A stretch of DNA of 64,000 nucleotides, taken from Glebionis coronaria (Eukaryota; Streptophyta; Magnoliopsida; Asterales; Asteraceae). The DNA lies in assembly GCA_025667525.1 (NCBI GenBank), contig CM046875.1:293055147-293119146 (forward strand). Reading direction: 5' to 3'. Positions 19,759-30,500 of this stretch are shown here, piece after piece. The notes under the pieces are model-generated. The model searched no databases. It worked only from the letters and a program-made list of their open reading frames with translations, and had not been told where the DNA came from. Both the position numbers and the translations under genes were made by a program. Numbering within the stretch: position 1 is the stretch's first letter; every line of letters starts with the position of its first letter.

Positions 19759-21260
19759 TAATAAAAAGATTTTTCTAGTTGAAAGAGTTCGTTTTCTCGG
19801 TGTCTAATCGAATTGATTTCCGGTTAATTGTGTGAGATTAGTTGTTCTTGGTGAAACAAATATTTTTGGATTTGGTAAAATAAATGTGCAAGACTTAATA
19901 ATAAAGGACGGGAAATTAAAACTAAAACTAGTTGAAACGTAAACGGTGCAATATTTATAACGTTAAAAGTAAATGACGTGAAATTAAATGACGTAAAATT
20001 AAAACTAAAATCAACTCTAATCGGAAAGTGCAAATAATGAAGCTGATAGGAATGCTGATTGGAATGTTGATTGGAATGCTGATTGGAATGTTGATTGGAA
20101 TGTTGATTGGAATGCTGATTGGAATGTTGATTGGAATGCTGATTGGAATGTTGATTGGAATGCTGATTGGAATGTTGATTGGAATGTTGATTGGAATGCT
20201 GATTGGAATGTTGATTGGAATGCTGATTGGAATGTTGATTGGAATGCTGATTGAAATGTTGATTGGAATGCTGATTGGAATGTTGATTGGAATGTAAAAC
20301 CCTTTTCCAATCAAGGTGATTGGAATACGTGATTGGAAAGGGGTTTACCCTTTCCGATCTAACTTTTTGATCCGAAAATTAAGCAAAAGCAATAAGCTAT
20401 GGTTAATAAGCTCAAACTAAAACTTGCACGAATCTAAATCGAAATTGACTTAATAAGCATGAATAACAACTTATCAAACTAAAAATAAGCAAACTTTCAA
20501 ATCAAACTTTTAAAAAGATGAACTTTTTAAGAAACCTTTAAATCAAATAAGCATTAAGATGAAAATAAGATCAAAGATGAACATGAATCAAAGATAAGCA
20601 AGATAAGAAAGGTAGAAGAAGATGATTAAAAATAAGAACTTGATTAAAAGAAAAGATTAAAAAATTAAAAGACTTACTTGAATTAAAAGTGCATAACATG
20701 AAATTAAAAAGCAAGAAAGTAATTAACAAGAAATAAAAATGGTGGAAGTGGTGGTTTGTCAAACCACCCAACAACATGAAAATGAACTAGGCCTAATCTA
20801 TTTATAGGGGTGATTAGGGAGGAGCTTAGGAAGCTTCCTCCCTCTTTCCTCTTTGCCTTAATTGCACACTTAAGTCCTTTTCTTCTTTATCTTTTGTTAA
20901 TCTTGGACTTTGTCTTGGGATTTCTTTAACTCGTCTTGATTTTTCTTTATAAATAAGACTCGAGTTCTTCGGCTTTTTAGTAAACTTCCATCCTTTGACT
21001 TTTTCTTCAATAAATCTTCAGAATTGGTCTTGGACTTCCGTTCTTTTTCCACTCTTGATCTTTCGACTTCATCTTTCGTCTTTTTCTTCGATAAAAGCCC
21101 TTGAATGCCGTGTTTTCTCCACTTTTCACTTTTCCGTCCTAAATCACAACAAAAACACAAACCACGCATAATTCCGACATAAATGACTTAAAATACACGT
21201 TTTGGCTCGGTTATTATTGTAATTAAGTGGTAAAAAGGATGGGTGTTTTCACACCTATCA
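19759..21260 (-). repeat. G3 3' LTR
   Basis: On the minus strand it runs TGATAGG to ATTA. It contains the 12-bp minisatellite (20045-20294) and a minus-strand TATAAATA (plus strand 20799-20806). Confidence 0.9.
20045..20294. repeat. 12-bp minisatellite in the G3 3' LTR
   Basis: About 20 copies of GATTGGAATGYT, with the Y alternating C/T in a fixed order that is the same in the other LTR. Each array has its own single substitution. Long open frames through it are an artefact of a repeat unit divisible by three. Confidence 0.95.
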
Positions 21261-22994
21261 AATCCCCTACACTTAACCATTGCAATGTCCTCATGCAATG
21301 CATTAGTTACAAAGCACGTTTTACATTTTCCATCATAATCAACCTACCTTGGCCTTTATTAAACAACTAAGGAAAAATCAAAAAGATAGAAAATAAGAAG
21401 ATGCAACAAGGAAGAAACTTGTAAAGAAATCTAAGACTTACATAAGGGCTTGTGTGTCATGAATGTTCATCACCCTCAAGTTTCACGTTCCCCATGCCAA
21501 GCTTAAAAACAAGATCATTGTTAGTACAAGTTAGCATAACAAACATTTACTCATGTGGTTCAATTAATCACTTAAACTCCCTTATTCCTACGAGTATCTC
21601 TTATATTTTATTGATGTCTTGAATGATCACGAGGATGCATTGTTGACTTATTTTGATAATTTATTTAGGCTGAAAGCAAAGTAGGACGATTTGATCAATA
21701 GTTAGCTAAAGGACAAAATCTCTTAAAACTGCTTCTCGGGATATCAAAAAGTTCATATCTTGGCATAACTTGGTTCACGATTTGAGACCTTTCTCGGGCC
21801 GATATTTGGCATGTACTTCATACTTCATATCTTCGAGAGACATTTTTGAGATAATGGTCTTCTCTTCGTTATAGAGTTTCTTCACTTGGAGACTTTTGAG
21901 GGGTACTCCAGCTTTGTTGACCACGACTTCATGATTATTTCTTCAATCTCTAATTGGGATTTTGAGATACAACGATCCGCCTCCTTATCGGACTTGGATC
22001 TATTTATCCTCATACCTTGTTAGGGTCTTTTCGGATAGACTTCTCCATGATCTTTATGGGAGTTGATTGCTTTTCGTCGTGAGTCTTGATCCTTCATATT
22101 GATTTTGGGAATAATGCTTTTCACATCACTTTGGATCTTCAGCAATAAAATGTAATCCTCATGCCTTGTTAGGGCCTTTTCGGATACGCCAATCTTCGCG
22201 CCCCGCTTCATAAGTTATGCCTTGGCTATGAACTCTTATCATTACCGAGCAACTTTTAAACGATCTTGGGCTAGAAGCCAAGTAACTTTTCAAATCGTAC
22301 GACCTTACTTATTGCATTTATTTATTTACAAGCAAGGGGAGAAAAAGATCATAATTAACTCACATAAGTTAATGAAAGAATACCAAACTTGTAACCAACT
22401 CATTCATTTCTCGTTCTCCACAATTTAAAATCTCAAGGAATGAGACTGGTGGATGCTTAGCCCAATAAACCAATTAAGGTCTGCACGGTTAAGGATACTA
22501 GCTAGAGTGAACTTGGATAAGTAAACTCGGGTTGAGTCAAAAAATTCACAACGGGCCTAATATATCTAAGATAACTAAACTTGTTAAAACCATTTTATTA
22601 AAATAAGAGAAAAATAGCAAAAATTAAGGGAACTACAACTAGGCCAAAATAGATTAAAAATTTTGAAAAATGTCGAAAAATCGATTTTCCAGTTAAAATG
22701 AGGACAAATACAAGGAAAAGGCCACTTAACTTCGATAGAAGTTCGTCTCCCACACCCGACGCAATGGACATAAAAATCCATAAGGAAAGATAGATAAGCA
22801 AGAAGAATATTTTTGGTGCAAAACTTTGAAAAAGAAATGCTTTTTAAGATTTTTCAAATGTTTCTGGATTTTTTTTTTTTGAAAATTTTTGACTCGTAAA
22901 AATAACGTTCACAAGTGAACGGATCCCAAAAGCCAACGCGTCTCTCACAAAAAACCGTTAATCTTCACGAAAAGAGCCGGCAGCGGCGCCATTT
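21261..22994 (-). other. G3 internal region: polypurine tract, 3' noncoding blocks, ORF stub, primer site
   Basis: The polypurine tract (reverse GTGTAGGGGATT) is at 21261-21272. Noncoding blocks shared with G0, G1 and G2 follow to about 22,700. A stub of the G2-type ORF start (reverse of 22,781, MDFYVHCVGCGRR) is fused straight to the 3' region. The PBS is at 22974-22991. There is no gene. Confidence 0.75.
22974..22991 (-). other. G3 primer-binding site (tRNA-Asp type)
   Basis: On the minus strand TGGCGCCGCTGCCGGCTC lies three bases inside the 5' LTR. It is identical to the G2 site. Confidence 0.85.
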
Positions 22995-24496
22995 TAATAA
23001 AAAGATTTTTCTAGTTGAAAGAGTTCGTTTTCTCGGTGTCTAATAGAATTGATTTCCGGTTAATTGTGTGAGATTAGTTGTTCTTGGTGAAACAAATATT
23101 TTTGGATTTGGTAAAATAAATGTGCAAGACTTAATAATAAAGGACGGGAAATTAAAACTAAAACTAGTTGAAACGTAAACGGTGCAATATTTATAACGTT
23201 AAAAGTAAATGACGTGAAATTAAATGACGTAAAATTAAAACTAAAATCAACTCTAATCAGAAAGTGCAAATAATGAAGCTGATAGGAATGCTGATTGGAA
23301 TGTTGATTGGAATGCTGATTGGAATGTTGATTGGAATGTTGATTGGAATGCTGATTGGAATGTTGATTGGAATGCTGACTGGAATGTTGATTGGAATGCT
23401 GATTGGAATGTTGATTGGAATGTTGATTGGAATGCTGATTGGAATGTTGATTGGAATGCTGATTGGAATGTTGATTGGAATGCTGATTGGAATGTTGATT
23501 GGAATGCTGATTGGAATGTTGATTGGAATGTAAAACCCTTTTCCAATCAAGGTGATTGGAATACGTGATTGGAAAGGGGTTTACCCTTTCCGATCTAACT
23601 TTTTGATCCGAAAATTAAGCAAAAGCAATAAGCTATGGTTAATAAGCTCAAACTAAAACTTGCACGAATCTAAATCGAAATTGACTTAATAAGCATGAAT
23701 AACAACTTATCAAACTAAAAATAAGCAAACTTTCAAATCAAACTTTTAAAAAGATGAACTTTTTAAGAAACCTTTAAATCAAATAAGCATTAAGATGAAA
23801 ATAAGATCAAAGATGAACATGAATCAAAGATAAGCAAGATAAGAAAGGTAGAAGAAGATGATTAAAAATAAGAACTTGATTAAAAGAAAAGATTAAAAAA
23901 TTAAAAGACTTACTTGAATTAAAAGTGCATAACATGAAATTAAAAAGCAAGAAAGTAATTAACAAGAAATAAAAATGGTGGAAGTGGTGGTTTGTCAAAC
24001 CACCCAACAACATGAAAATGAACTAGGCCTAATCTATTTATAGGGGTGATTAGGGAGGAGCTTAGGAAGCTTCCTCCCTCTTTCCTCTTTGCCTTAATTG
24101 CACACTTAAGTCCTTTTCTTCTTTATCTTTTGTTAATCTTGGACTTTGTCTTGGGATTTCTTTAACTCGTCTTGATTTTTCTTTATAAATAAGACTCGAG
24201 TTCTTCGGCTTTTTAGTAAACTTTCATCCTTTGACTTTTTCTTCAATAAATCTTCAGAATTGGTCTTGGACTTCCGTTCTTTTTCCACTCTTGATCTTTC
24301 GACTTCATCTTTCGTCTTTTTCTTCGATAAAAGCCCTTGAATGCCGTGTTTTCTCCACTTTTCACTTTTCCGTCCTAAATCACAACAAAAACACAAACCA
24401 CGCATAATTCCGACATAAATGACTTAAAATACACGTTTTGGCTCGGTTATTATTGTAATTAAGTGGTAAAAAGGATGGGTGTTTTCACACCTATCA
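22995..24496 (-). repeat. G3 5' LTR
   Basis: Same length as the partner LTR and nearly identical to it. The second 12-bp minisatellite copy lies at 23281-23530. Confidence 0.9.
23281..23530. repeat. 12-bp minisatellite in the G3 5' LTR
   Basis: Same 20-unit C/T pattern as the array at 20045-20294, with one private change (GACTGG). Confidence 0.95.
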
Positions 24497-24501
24497 GTAA
24501 G

Positions 24502-26763
24502 TAGTTTTGTTTTAGATTTCGATTTTTTTAACTATAAAGGATGTATACAATGGTCTTAGGAAGATTGAGCTTGACTTACAACGCTATAGCTGAGATTTTG
24601 AATTAAGTAGTCGTCTTCCCACTTTATTACTAAATATGTGATGTTTAAAATCTTTAATCTGGGGCTCAAAAGTGACACCAGATAGTATGTTGATGTTCTA
24701 TTTTTTGTTTTGCAACGTAACAAAGGGTTCATGGTTGGTTAGGACAGTAATGTAGTTTCATTTAAAATGTGCGGCTTGAAATAAGGTTGGTTGTCGAAAA
24801 ATGCGCGCTTTACCCCCGAATGAGTACTAGGTCTACAGAGTAATTGTCGCACCTGTCTTAGGCTTTAAAAGGGATTACTTAGCGTGGTGAATTGCTTTAT
24901 CAAAATAGCTCAGTCGGCTCACAAGTTAGAGTATAGGTTGTCTGATTAAGCAATCTGAAACACCCTCGGACCAGCTTATTTGTAGGCTTAAAGTTTATAA
25001 GTAAGCGTGTTATTGGGTCGGGATATTGGGTTTAAACCATGTACAATAGCGTAACAACATCGTTTGAGAAGGTTACTTTTACTTTAAGCTTATGATGATG
25101 ATGATGATGATAAATGCAATGTACATATTATAACTTTATTCTGTTTACCGTAACTTTTGCTACAGTACTGAAATTAGTATTATATTGCTTTGGCGGGAAA
25201 ATGTTTTTACATACGTGTCATGGAAATCGATCTTCTTAAACATGTGTTTACACTCTTTGATTGATTATAAACACACATAGATGGCCCTCCACACCACCGC
25301 CTATCACACACAGAACACCCACAACGTACACTTTAATCCCGCACCAGATCTGAAACTCACATCCCCACCACCGACACAACAAAAATTATGGGCGGCGGTG
25401 AAAGAAGATAGAGATCATGATCTACAAATAAAGCTTTGTTTTTGACCTTTCATCTACAAAAATAATAAAGTTATAATAGCATTCATCATAGGCATTTTGT
25501 TTGTAGAAATTAACTAAATATTGCTTCTGCTATCATGGATAGAGTTTCTTTTTCCTTTCTTAACTATTTGGTTTTATTGATATTTTTCAGATTGACGCCA
25601 ACCATGTGTTTATTGAAATGTCAAGTACAAGAGAGCCGAAGGTCGAGTCATGGTAAGGTTAGATCAGATGTACATTTTATTTAATTAAAAAATAGATTAA
25701 TTTATGTATGTTTTGTTTATATGTTTGCCTTGGAGTTGTGTAATTCTCAACTCTGTTTGTATGAAGTAGAGTATTAAGGGGAAACCAAATAAGTTTGTCT
25801 CAGTGTTCAGTTTTTAAGGTATAAATGTAGCATTTTTATGTTTAAAATAGGCAATTAATAAGATGTAATAATACAATTAACCGCCTATGAAATTGTGGCG
25901 CAATGGTCTGCTAAGTAGCACATTAGTGGTCGACGTAGTTTCACACTTATTTGTTTTGCTCTCATTTTCAAATGGTTCACACATTTGAAGATGAAAAATG
26001 ACTATTATTACAAGGCGCATATTTCTTGATAGCTTGCTTCACATTGGTTGTGGTTATGTTGCAGGAAGAATTCAACTTCATCATGTTGCATTTTCTGTTA
26101 TTTCAGTCGTAACTGACCAAATGCCAATTTCCCGAATCAACGACATTAAAGTTAATTAGTCACGAGGTACATACTAAATTTCTGCGTGTAACGTGAATGG
26201 ACACTGAAATAGGCCTGTTTTCACAGCTGAAATCGGGCATTTTGAACATCAGGAATATGCTACAAACATGGCTATTTGGAACAGTTGAAATATGGAACTT
26301 TTGTGTGGTTTTTTTACATCTTTTAGGTTAATCTTATTCTACACCTTTTGAGTGCCATTTTCTACAGAGCTTCTGCTATCTTTGGTGTATGGAAACTACC
26401 TCATATATAGGCATAAAACTCAAGCCAAATCACAAATTAGCTAAAAAAAGTCAACGTCCAGGCCCATGGCTAACAGTAACAGAAATAGGTCTAAAGTTCT
26501 ATATTATAAGTGGGCTACCAAATTGGCAATGTGCATGCCCAACACATAAATGACATGTAGATTTTTCCTTATTCACTCTCAGTTTGAGTAAGAACTTCAA
26601 GTGCACATAGGAAGCCAAACGTCTTTAAAACAAAACACTTTGGAAGAGCCTATGTGGTGTCATAATACATTGATACTTCCATAATCGCACAAACACCATG
26701 ATGCAACATAAATAAACAAGTAACGAAAACCCCCCGCAGCAAAGCGCGGGTTCTTCATACTTG
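24502..26763 (+). other. H1 right part: second E2F site, exon-like pieces, Helitron 3' hairpin
   Basis: No complete gene is seen. A (GAT) microsatellite lies near 25,093. A second perfect E2F word lies at 25189-25200. A leader-like CA-rich stretch (25,270-25,390) follows, then an exon-like piece after TTTTTCAG near 25,590 that could code IDANHVFIEMSSTREP before ATGG|TAAGG. The 3' hairpin and CTTG end are at 26733-26763. Confidence 0.4.
25189..25200 (+). promoter_or_regulatory. E2F-type site 2 in H1
   Basis: The same 12-mer TTTGGCGGGAAA as at 18827, again followed within about 25 bp by an ACGTG core. Confidence 0.55.
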
Positions 26764-26851
26764 TTGTTTCAGAATGGTAATCTTCTTAAAGAATTAAGTC
26801 GCACCATTACTACTCTAATTTTAAAGGATAGCAATCCTACTCAGATTAATG
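26764..26851 (+). pseudogene. L2: LINE reverse-transcriptase fragment, part 2
   Basis: It reads LFQNGNLLKELSRT, then LILKDSNPTQINDY, the conserved L1 RT region before the 'RPISL' motif. It is cut at INDY by G1; the ACTAC duplication follows at 26852-26856. Confidence 0.8.
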
Positions 26852-26856
26852 ACTAC

Positions 26857-29800
26857 TGACTGTAGTGATTTTACACACCTTTAGGAAAAGGAGGTAAATA
26901 GGGAAAGTATAAAACACGACGGTTTAGGAAAACCGTGTATTAATGACCCAAACGTGAAAGTTCGTTTCCCAAGGAGGTATACGTGTGTGAATAATTCGTA
27001 ATTGATTTGAGATTAATATTTGAAAGAAGGGGATGAGAAATTAGAATGACGAATACGTGAAATTAATTACTACGACGACTAAACGTAAAACCGTAAAAAG
27101 AGCAAAAATAAAAATTAATTCTAAAAATTCCCAAAACATTCCCAAAAATCAAATTAAATAAGCTAAGAGTTTACAAATGATCAAAACTTTTTCAAACCTT
27201 TTAATTAATTAAATATTAATTTTTAGATACTAATTAATGTCCTAAAAATCAAATTAATTATCAAAAAGCCAAAATAAAGATTTTTCACTTTGTATACCTC
27301 TTAAATGACCTAAAAGGATTAAAAACTATTTTTATAAAATTTTAAACTAATTAAAACTATTTAAAATGATTTAAAAAACTATTTAAACTTAAAATAATTA
27401 TAAAATTTAATCTAATGATGATAAAATTAATCTAAGAGTTGCAAAAATCCTATTTTAATGTATTAAACCTAAGAAAAATATAAAAAGTGCAAAAATGTGA
27501 AATTTGAAATTTAATAGTAAAATAATATTAAAATAATATTAAAAATCCAAAAATTATAAAAATTCTAAAAACTTGCAAACTAGTTTATTTTAACCTAAAT
27601 AATCAGAAAATGAAAGTGAAATTACCAAATTACCCCTAATGGGCCCCCAAATAGTCTAAAAGCAAAAACAGTCAACCTTAATGGGCTTTTGGGCCCAAAA
27701 AGTCAAACTAGGCCCAAATGACCTGAAAAAGCCCTATCTGACTCAAAATTCAATTCTAAACACGAAAGTCTGAAGGCCCAAAAGTTGATTTTGAGCTTAT
27801 CACAGCTTAAATAGTCAACAGTTTATTCTTATTGGGCCAATAAGCCCATTAAACAATAAGCCATTGCCATAAGCTCTGCTTAAACACACAACCTTCTTTT
27901 GAGATGCCTAAGAGATCTGTGAAAAGAAATTTTGAAAAAGCACACTCAATAAGCCATAAATAAGCAAAGTAAAAATCCACAAAACGACAAAATAGTCGGG
28001 ATAGAGTTCTAGGACGTTTCAAAAGCTCTGGTTTATTACAAAAGCTCACAAATAGCTTAACTAAGAGTAATCAACAAAGAAAATCCCAATAAGCCAAGTA
28101 CAATAAGCTGTGTGAACCAATAAGCACTCTTTTAAAATAAGAAAAGTTAATTTCCTAGTGAAAAGCTCTTATTAAGTTCTAATTTCTTCCAGTTTAGCTT
28201 ATAAGGTGAGATAAAAGGTGAAAAGTACAAAAACTAAGTTGTGGCACGTTTAAATAAGCTAATCTAACTGATAAGCACTTTTTGCCTTGGTCAACGAAAG
28301 TCAACGTGCTCCAAGAATCACCAAACTTGCAGGACTTGGTTATGAGATGTACATAAGCTTGTTTGAAGCTATTTTGGATCAAGTCTAGAGGTCTAGACCA
28401 ATGAACCTAGCAAGACAGTTGTCTTACTATGCTTGATTTTTGGTAGATTAAGCACTATAAGCCAGTGGGCTTATAATCTTATGAAATAAGCAGCAAACAA
28501 TAAGCACACACCAAGTAGGTATAAGGAACCAGTTAAAAGCATAAAACAACACAAATCAGTCCAAGTGCATCAAAATCACATAGCATGCATTTGCTGATCT
28601 ACTTGACCAAAAGCTGAAATTCAATAAGCTATAAACTACACAATAAGCCACCAAACTCCAAAACCAGATATTGCAAAGTTATACACCCAACAAAACTATA
28701 AGCATGCCAAGTTTCAGACCTTAATTCATACAATCAAGCAAATCAAACCTACTGATGTGTTTGATTGAAAATTGTGTTCAAAACCTACCAACCTACGTTT
28801 TTAGTTTTACTATGTTTAAGACTTAACCAATACTTAAAACATCTTTCAAATCAACAAAAAAACAACTACAACCAAAAGGAACCAAGTTCCAAGGCCCTAA
28901 GGCCTTTGAACCAGCAGACACAAACAACCCTTTATCAAACCTTTTTTCACTCAAATCTGATTTTAAACCCTACAATCCACAAGATCTAGGTGACAATAGG
29001 TCTAATATATCCTATGAGACAGATTAGAACCAAATAAACAACAATCAAAACATCAAATCCACAAATCACACATTCATCAAATATTTGACAAAATATTAAA
29101 AAGGGATTTAGAGAACAAACCTCCAAGACTTACAATCCAAGCCTTGGATTGTTTGAGCTTAGGTGCTAGCTAAACAAGCACCAGCTTCCACTTTTGTACC
29201 TGCAAAATCACAAGAACCGAAACAAGCAAAATATCCAATGATTTCTTTACTTTTTCACAAACACTTCACAAATCCTTTTGAAAACTTTTCCAAAACGGAT
29301 TTATGAACAGATAAACAATGGAACTCAGACTTGCTATGCTTAATACCAACTTTTAACAATTAAAAAGGAATTATATTTTTTAAAAATACCAACTTTTATT
29401 TGACTAAAAAGGGATTACAAAGGAGTAATAGCAAGCCTAGAACAAGGGGTTCTCCACATACTGGACCTCCTTTTATAGGAAAATGCTTACAACCACTATT
29501 CATAAACCCTACTAAACTGAATTCCCTAAACTAGCCTTGCAGAATCTTCTAGGCTTGTTGCCAGCTTGCTTTGATGAATCAGGGACGTTCATTGAGTGCT
29601 TAGTGACCAAGGAATAACTCTAGACCATTGATTTTGTCATGTCATAATTCTCTGCCATGTGTCGTCATGTGAGAGGTACTTGTGGGGTCTTTCTGGTAGT
29701 GGAAGTTAAGGTATTTGTTGTGGGATATGATTGAAGTGAGGTGAATCACACGTGAGATGAGTCAATTTCCTTTTCCTCTTTGTTTTCCTCATTTTAAAAC

Positions 29801-30490
29801 CTGGGTAAAAGGGTGTTCTTGGGTGGTAAAAATTGCTACAGTAAGTGTTACCCGCTTTTTTAGGGATTTAAACTTTGGGCTTTGGCAGTTTTGGTCCTTG
29901 GTTTTTTAAAAAGAGTGAATAGCAAGTTATTTCAGCCTTTAAAGCGTATTCCTTTGTTAAATAAGTTTCCAAATTCACACATTGGCCACTAAACTTTATG
30001 ATAAGGGTTTCAAAGGTTGTTTTTGCCAATTTTTAATATTTGAAGGACTGATCTTGGACATTCTTGATCTTCCAAGGTCTTCACGAGGGACCATTATTGA
30101 CAATTTATAATTGATGAGGGACTAAACTTGCCAATTCTTCAAAGTTGAAGGACCATTTTGTAATGTTGACAAACGTAAGTGACCAAACTTGTAATTATGA
30201 ATATACAAGGGTTTTAAGTGTCATTTCTTCATAAATTGAGGATCAGTCTTGTACATCAAGTCTTCAAGGGTATCTTGGATAATTCCATAACTAGGGCCCG
30301 GTTCTTTGTACGACTTCGTTTCTCGTGTCCGTTTTTCCTTGTTTCTTGTGATCTTTTGTCTTTTTCACGATATCCATACTTAAAACACACAAGTAAACAA
30401 ATACAAGCATATATACGGTATATTGATGACGTTTTATGCATTTAAAGCCCGAAAAGAACGATGATATCATGTATAAAAGCCATCTCATCA
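26857..30490 (-). repeat. G1 3' LTR (3634 bp)
   Basis: It begins on the plus strand with TGACTGTAGTGATTTTACAC and ends CCATCTCATCA. The minus-strand TATAAAAG is at 29470-29477. The part downstream of the promoter (about 27,790-28,760) is packed with AATAAGC words. No coding sequence is supported. Confidence 0.9.
29470..29477 (-). promoter_or_regulatory. TATA box in the G1 3' LTR
   Basis: TATAAAAG on the minus strand, about 1.0 kb from the LTR start. The same box is at 58659-58666 in the 5' LTR, the one that would drive the element. Confidence 0.6.
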
Positions 30491-30500
30491 CTCCCCCATA
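30491..30500 (-). other. G1 polypurine tract
   Basis: TATGGGGGAG on the minus strand abuts the 3' LTR start TGATGAGATGG. Confidence 0.75.

Larger units (their letters stand above)
19759..24496 (-). mobile_element. G3: non-autonomous gypsy derivative without coding capacity
   Basis: Its LTRs are 1502 bp each (19759-21260 and 22995-24496), with target duplication GTAAG (19754-19758 and 24497-24501). The minus-strand LTR starts TGATAGGTGTGAAAACACCC, as in G2. The internal region is only 1734 bp: tRNA-Asp primer site, about 13 codons of the G2-type ORF, then directly the 3' noncoding region. The LTRs differ at about five positions by eye (about 0.3%), so it moved recently although it encodes nothing. 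It is a deletion derivative of a G2-like element and must have used proteins from another element. Confidence 0.9.
18770..26763 (+). mobile_element. H1: probable non-autonomous Helitron, carrying nested G3
   Basis: The left edge TTAATACTTATTACTC resembles plant Helitron 5' ends, although TT replaces the canonical TC. The right edge has a GC hairpin CCCGC...GCGGG (26733-26750) followed after nine bases by CTTG (26760-26763), close to the canonical CTRR. Removing 18770-26763 joins LINE codons gaa and ttg without changing frame, and the insertion point is A^T with no target duplication, as for Helitrons. The unnested length is about 3.25 kb. No Rep/helicase sequence is seen. The interior holds two perfect E2F-type sites and exon-like pieces. 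The degenerate ends lower the certainty. Confidence 0.55.

Noticed and set aside
20017..20314. Long open frames of MLIG, FQST or IPIN repeats on both strands
   Set aside because: They come from a 12-bp tandem repeat in an LTR, which is open in several frames because 12 is divisible by three. No gene.
23253..23550. Same repeat-protein frames in the second G3 LTR
   Set aside because: Duplicate of the LTR minisatellite.
25888..25950. tRNA-like GTGGCGCAATGG ... GGTCGACGTAG
   Set aside because: A and B box resemblance is weak and no acceptor stem can be formed.
18890..26060. A complete captured host gene in the Helitron
   Set aside because: Exon-like pieces with good borders exist, but they contain stops and no protein family is recognised.
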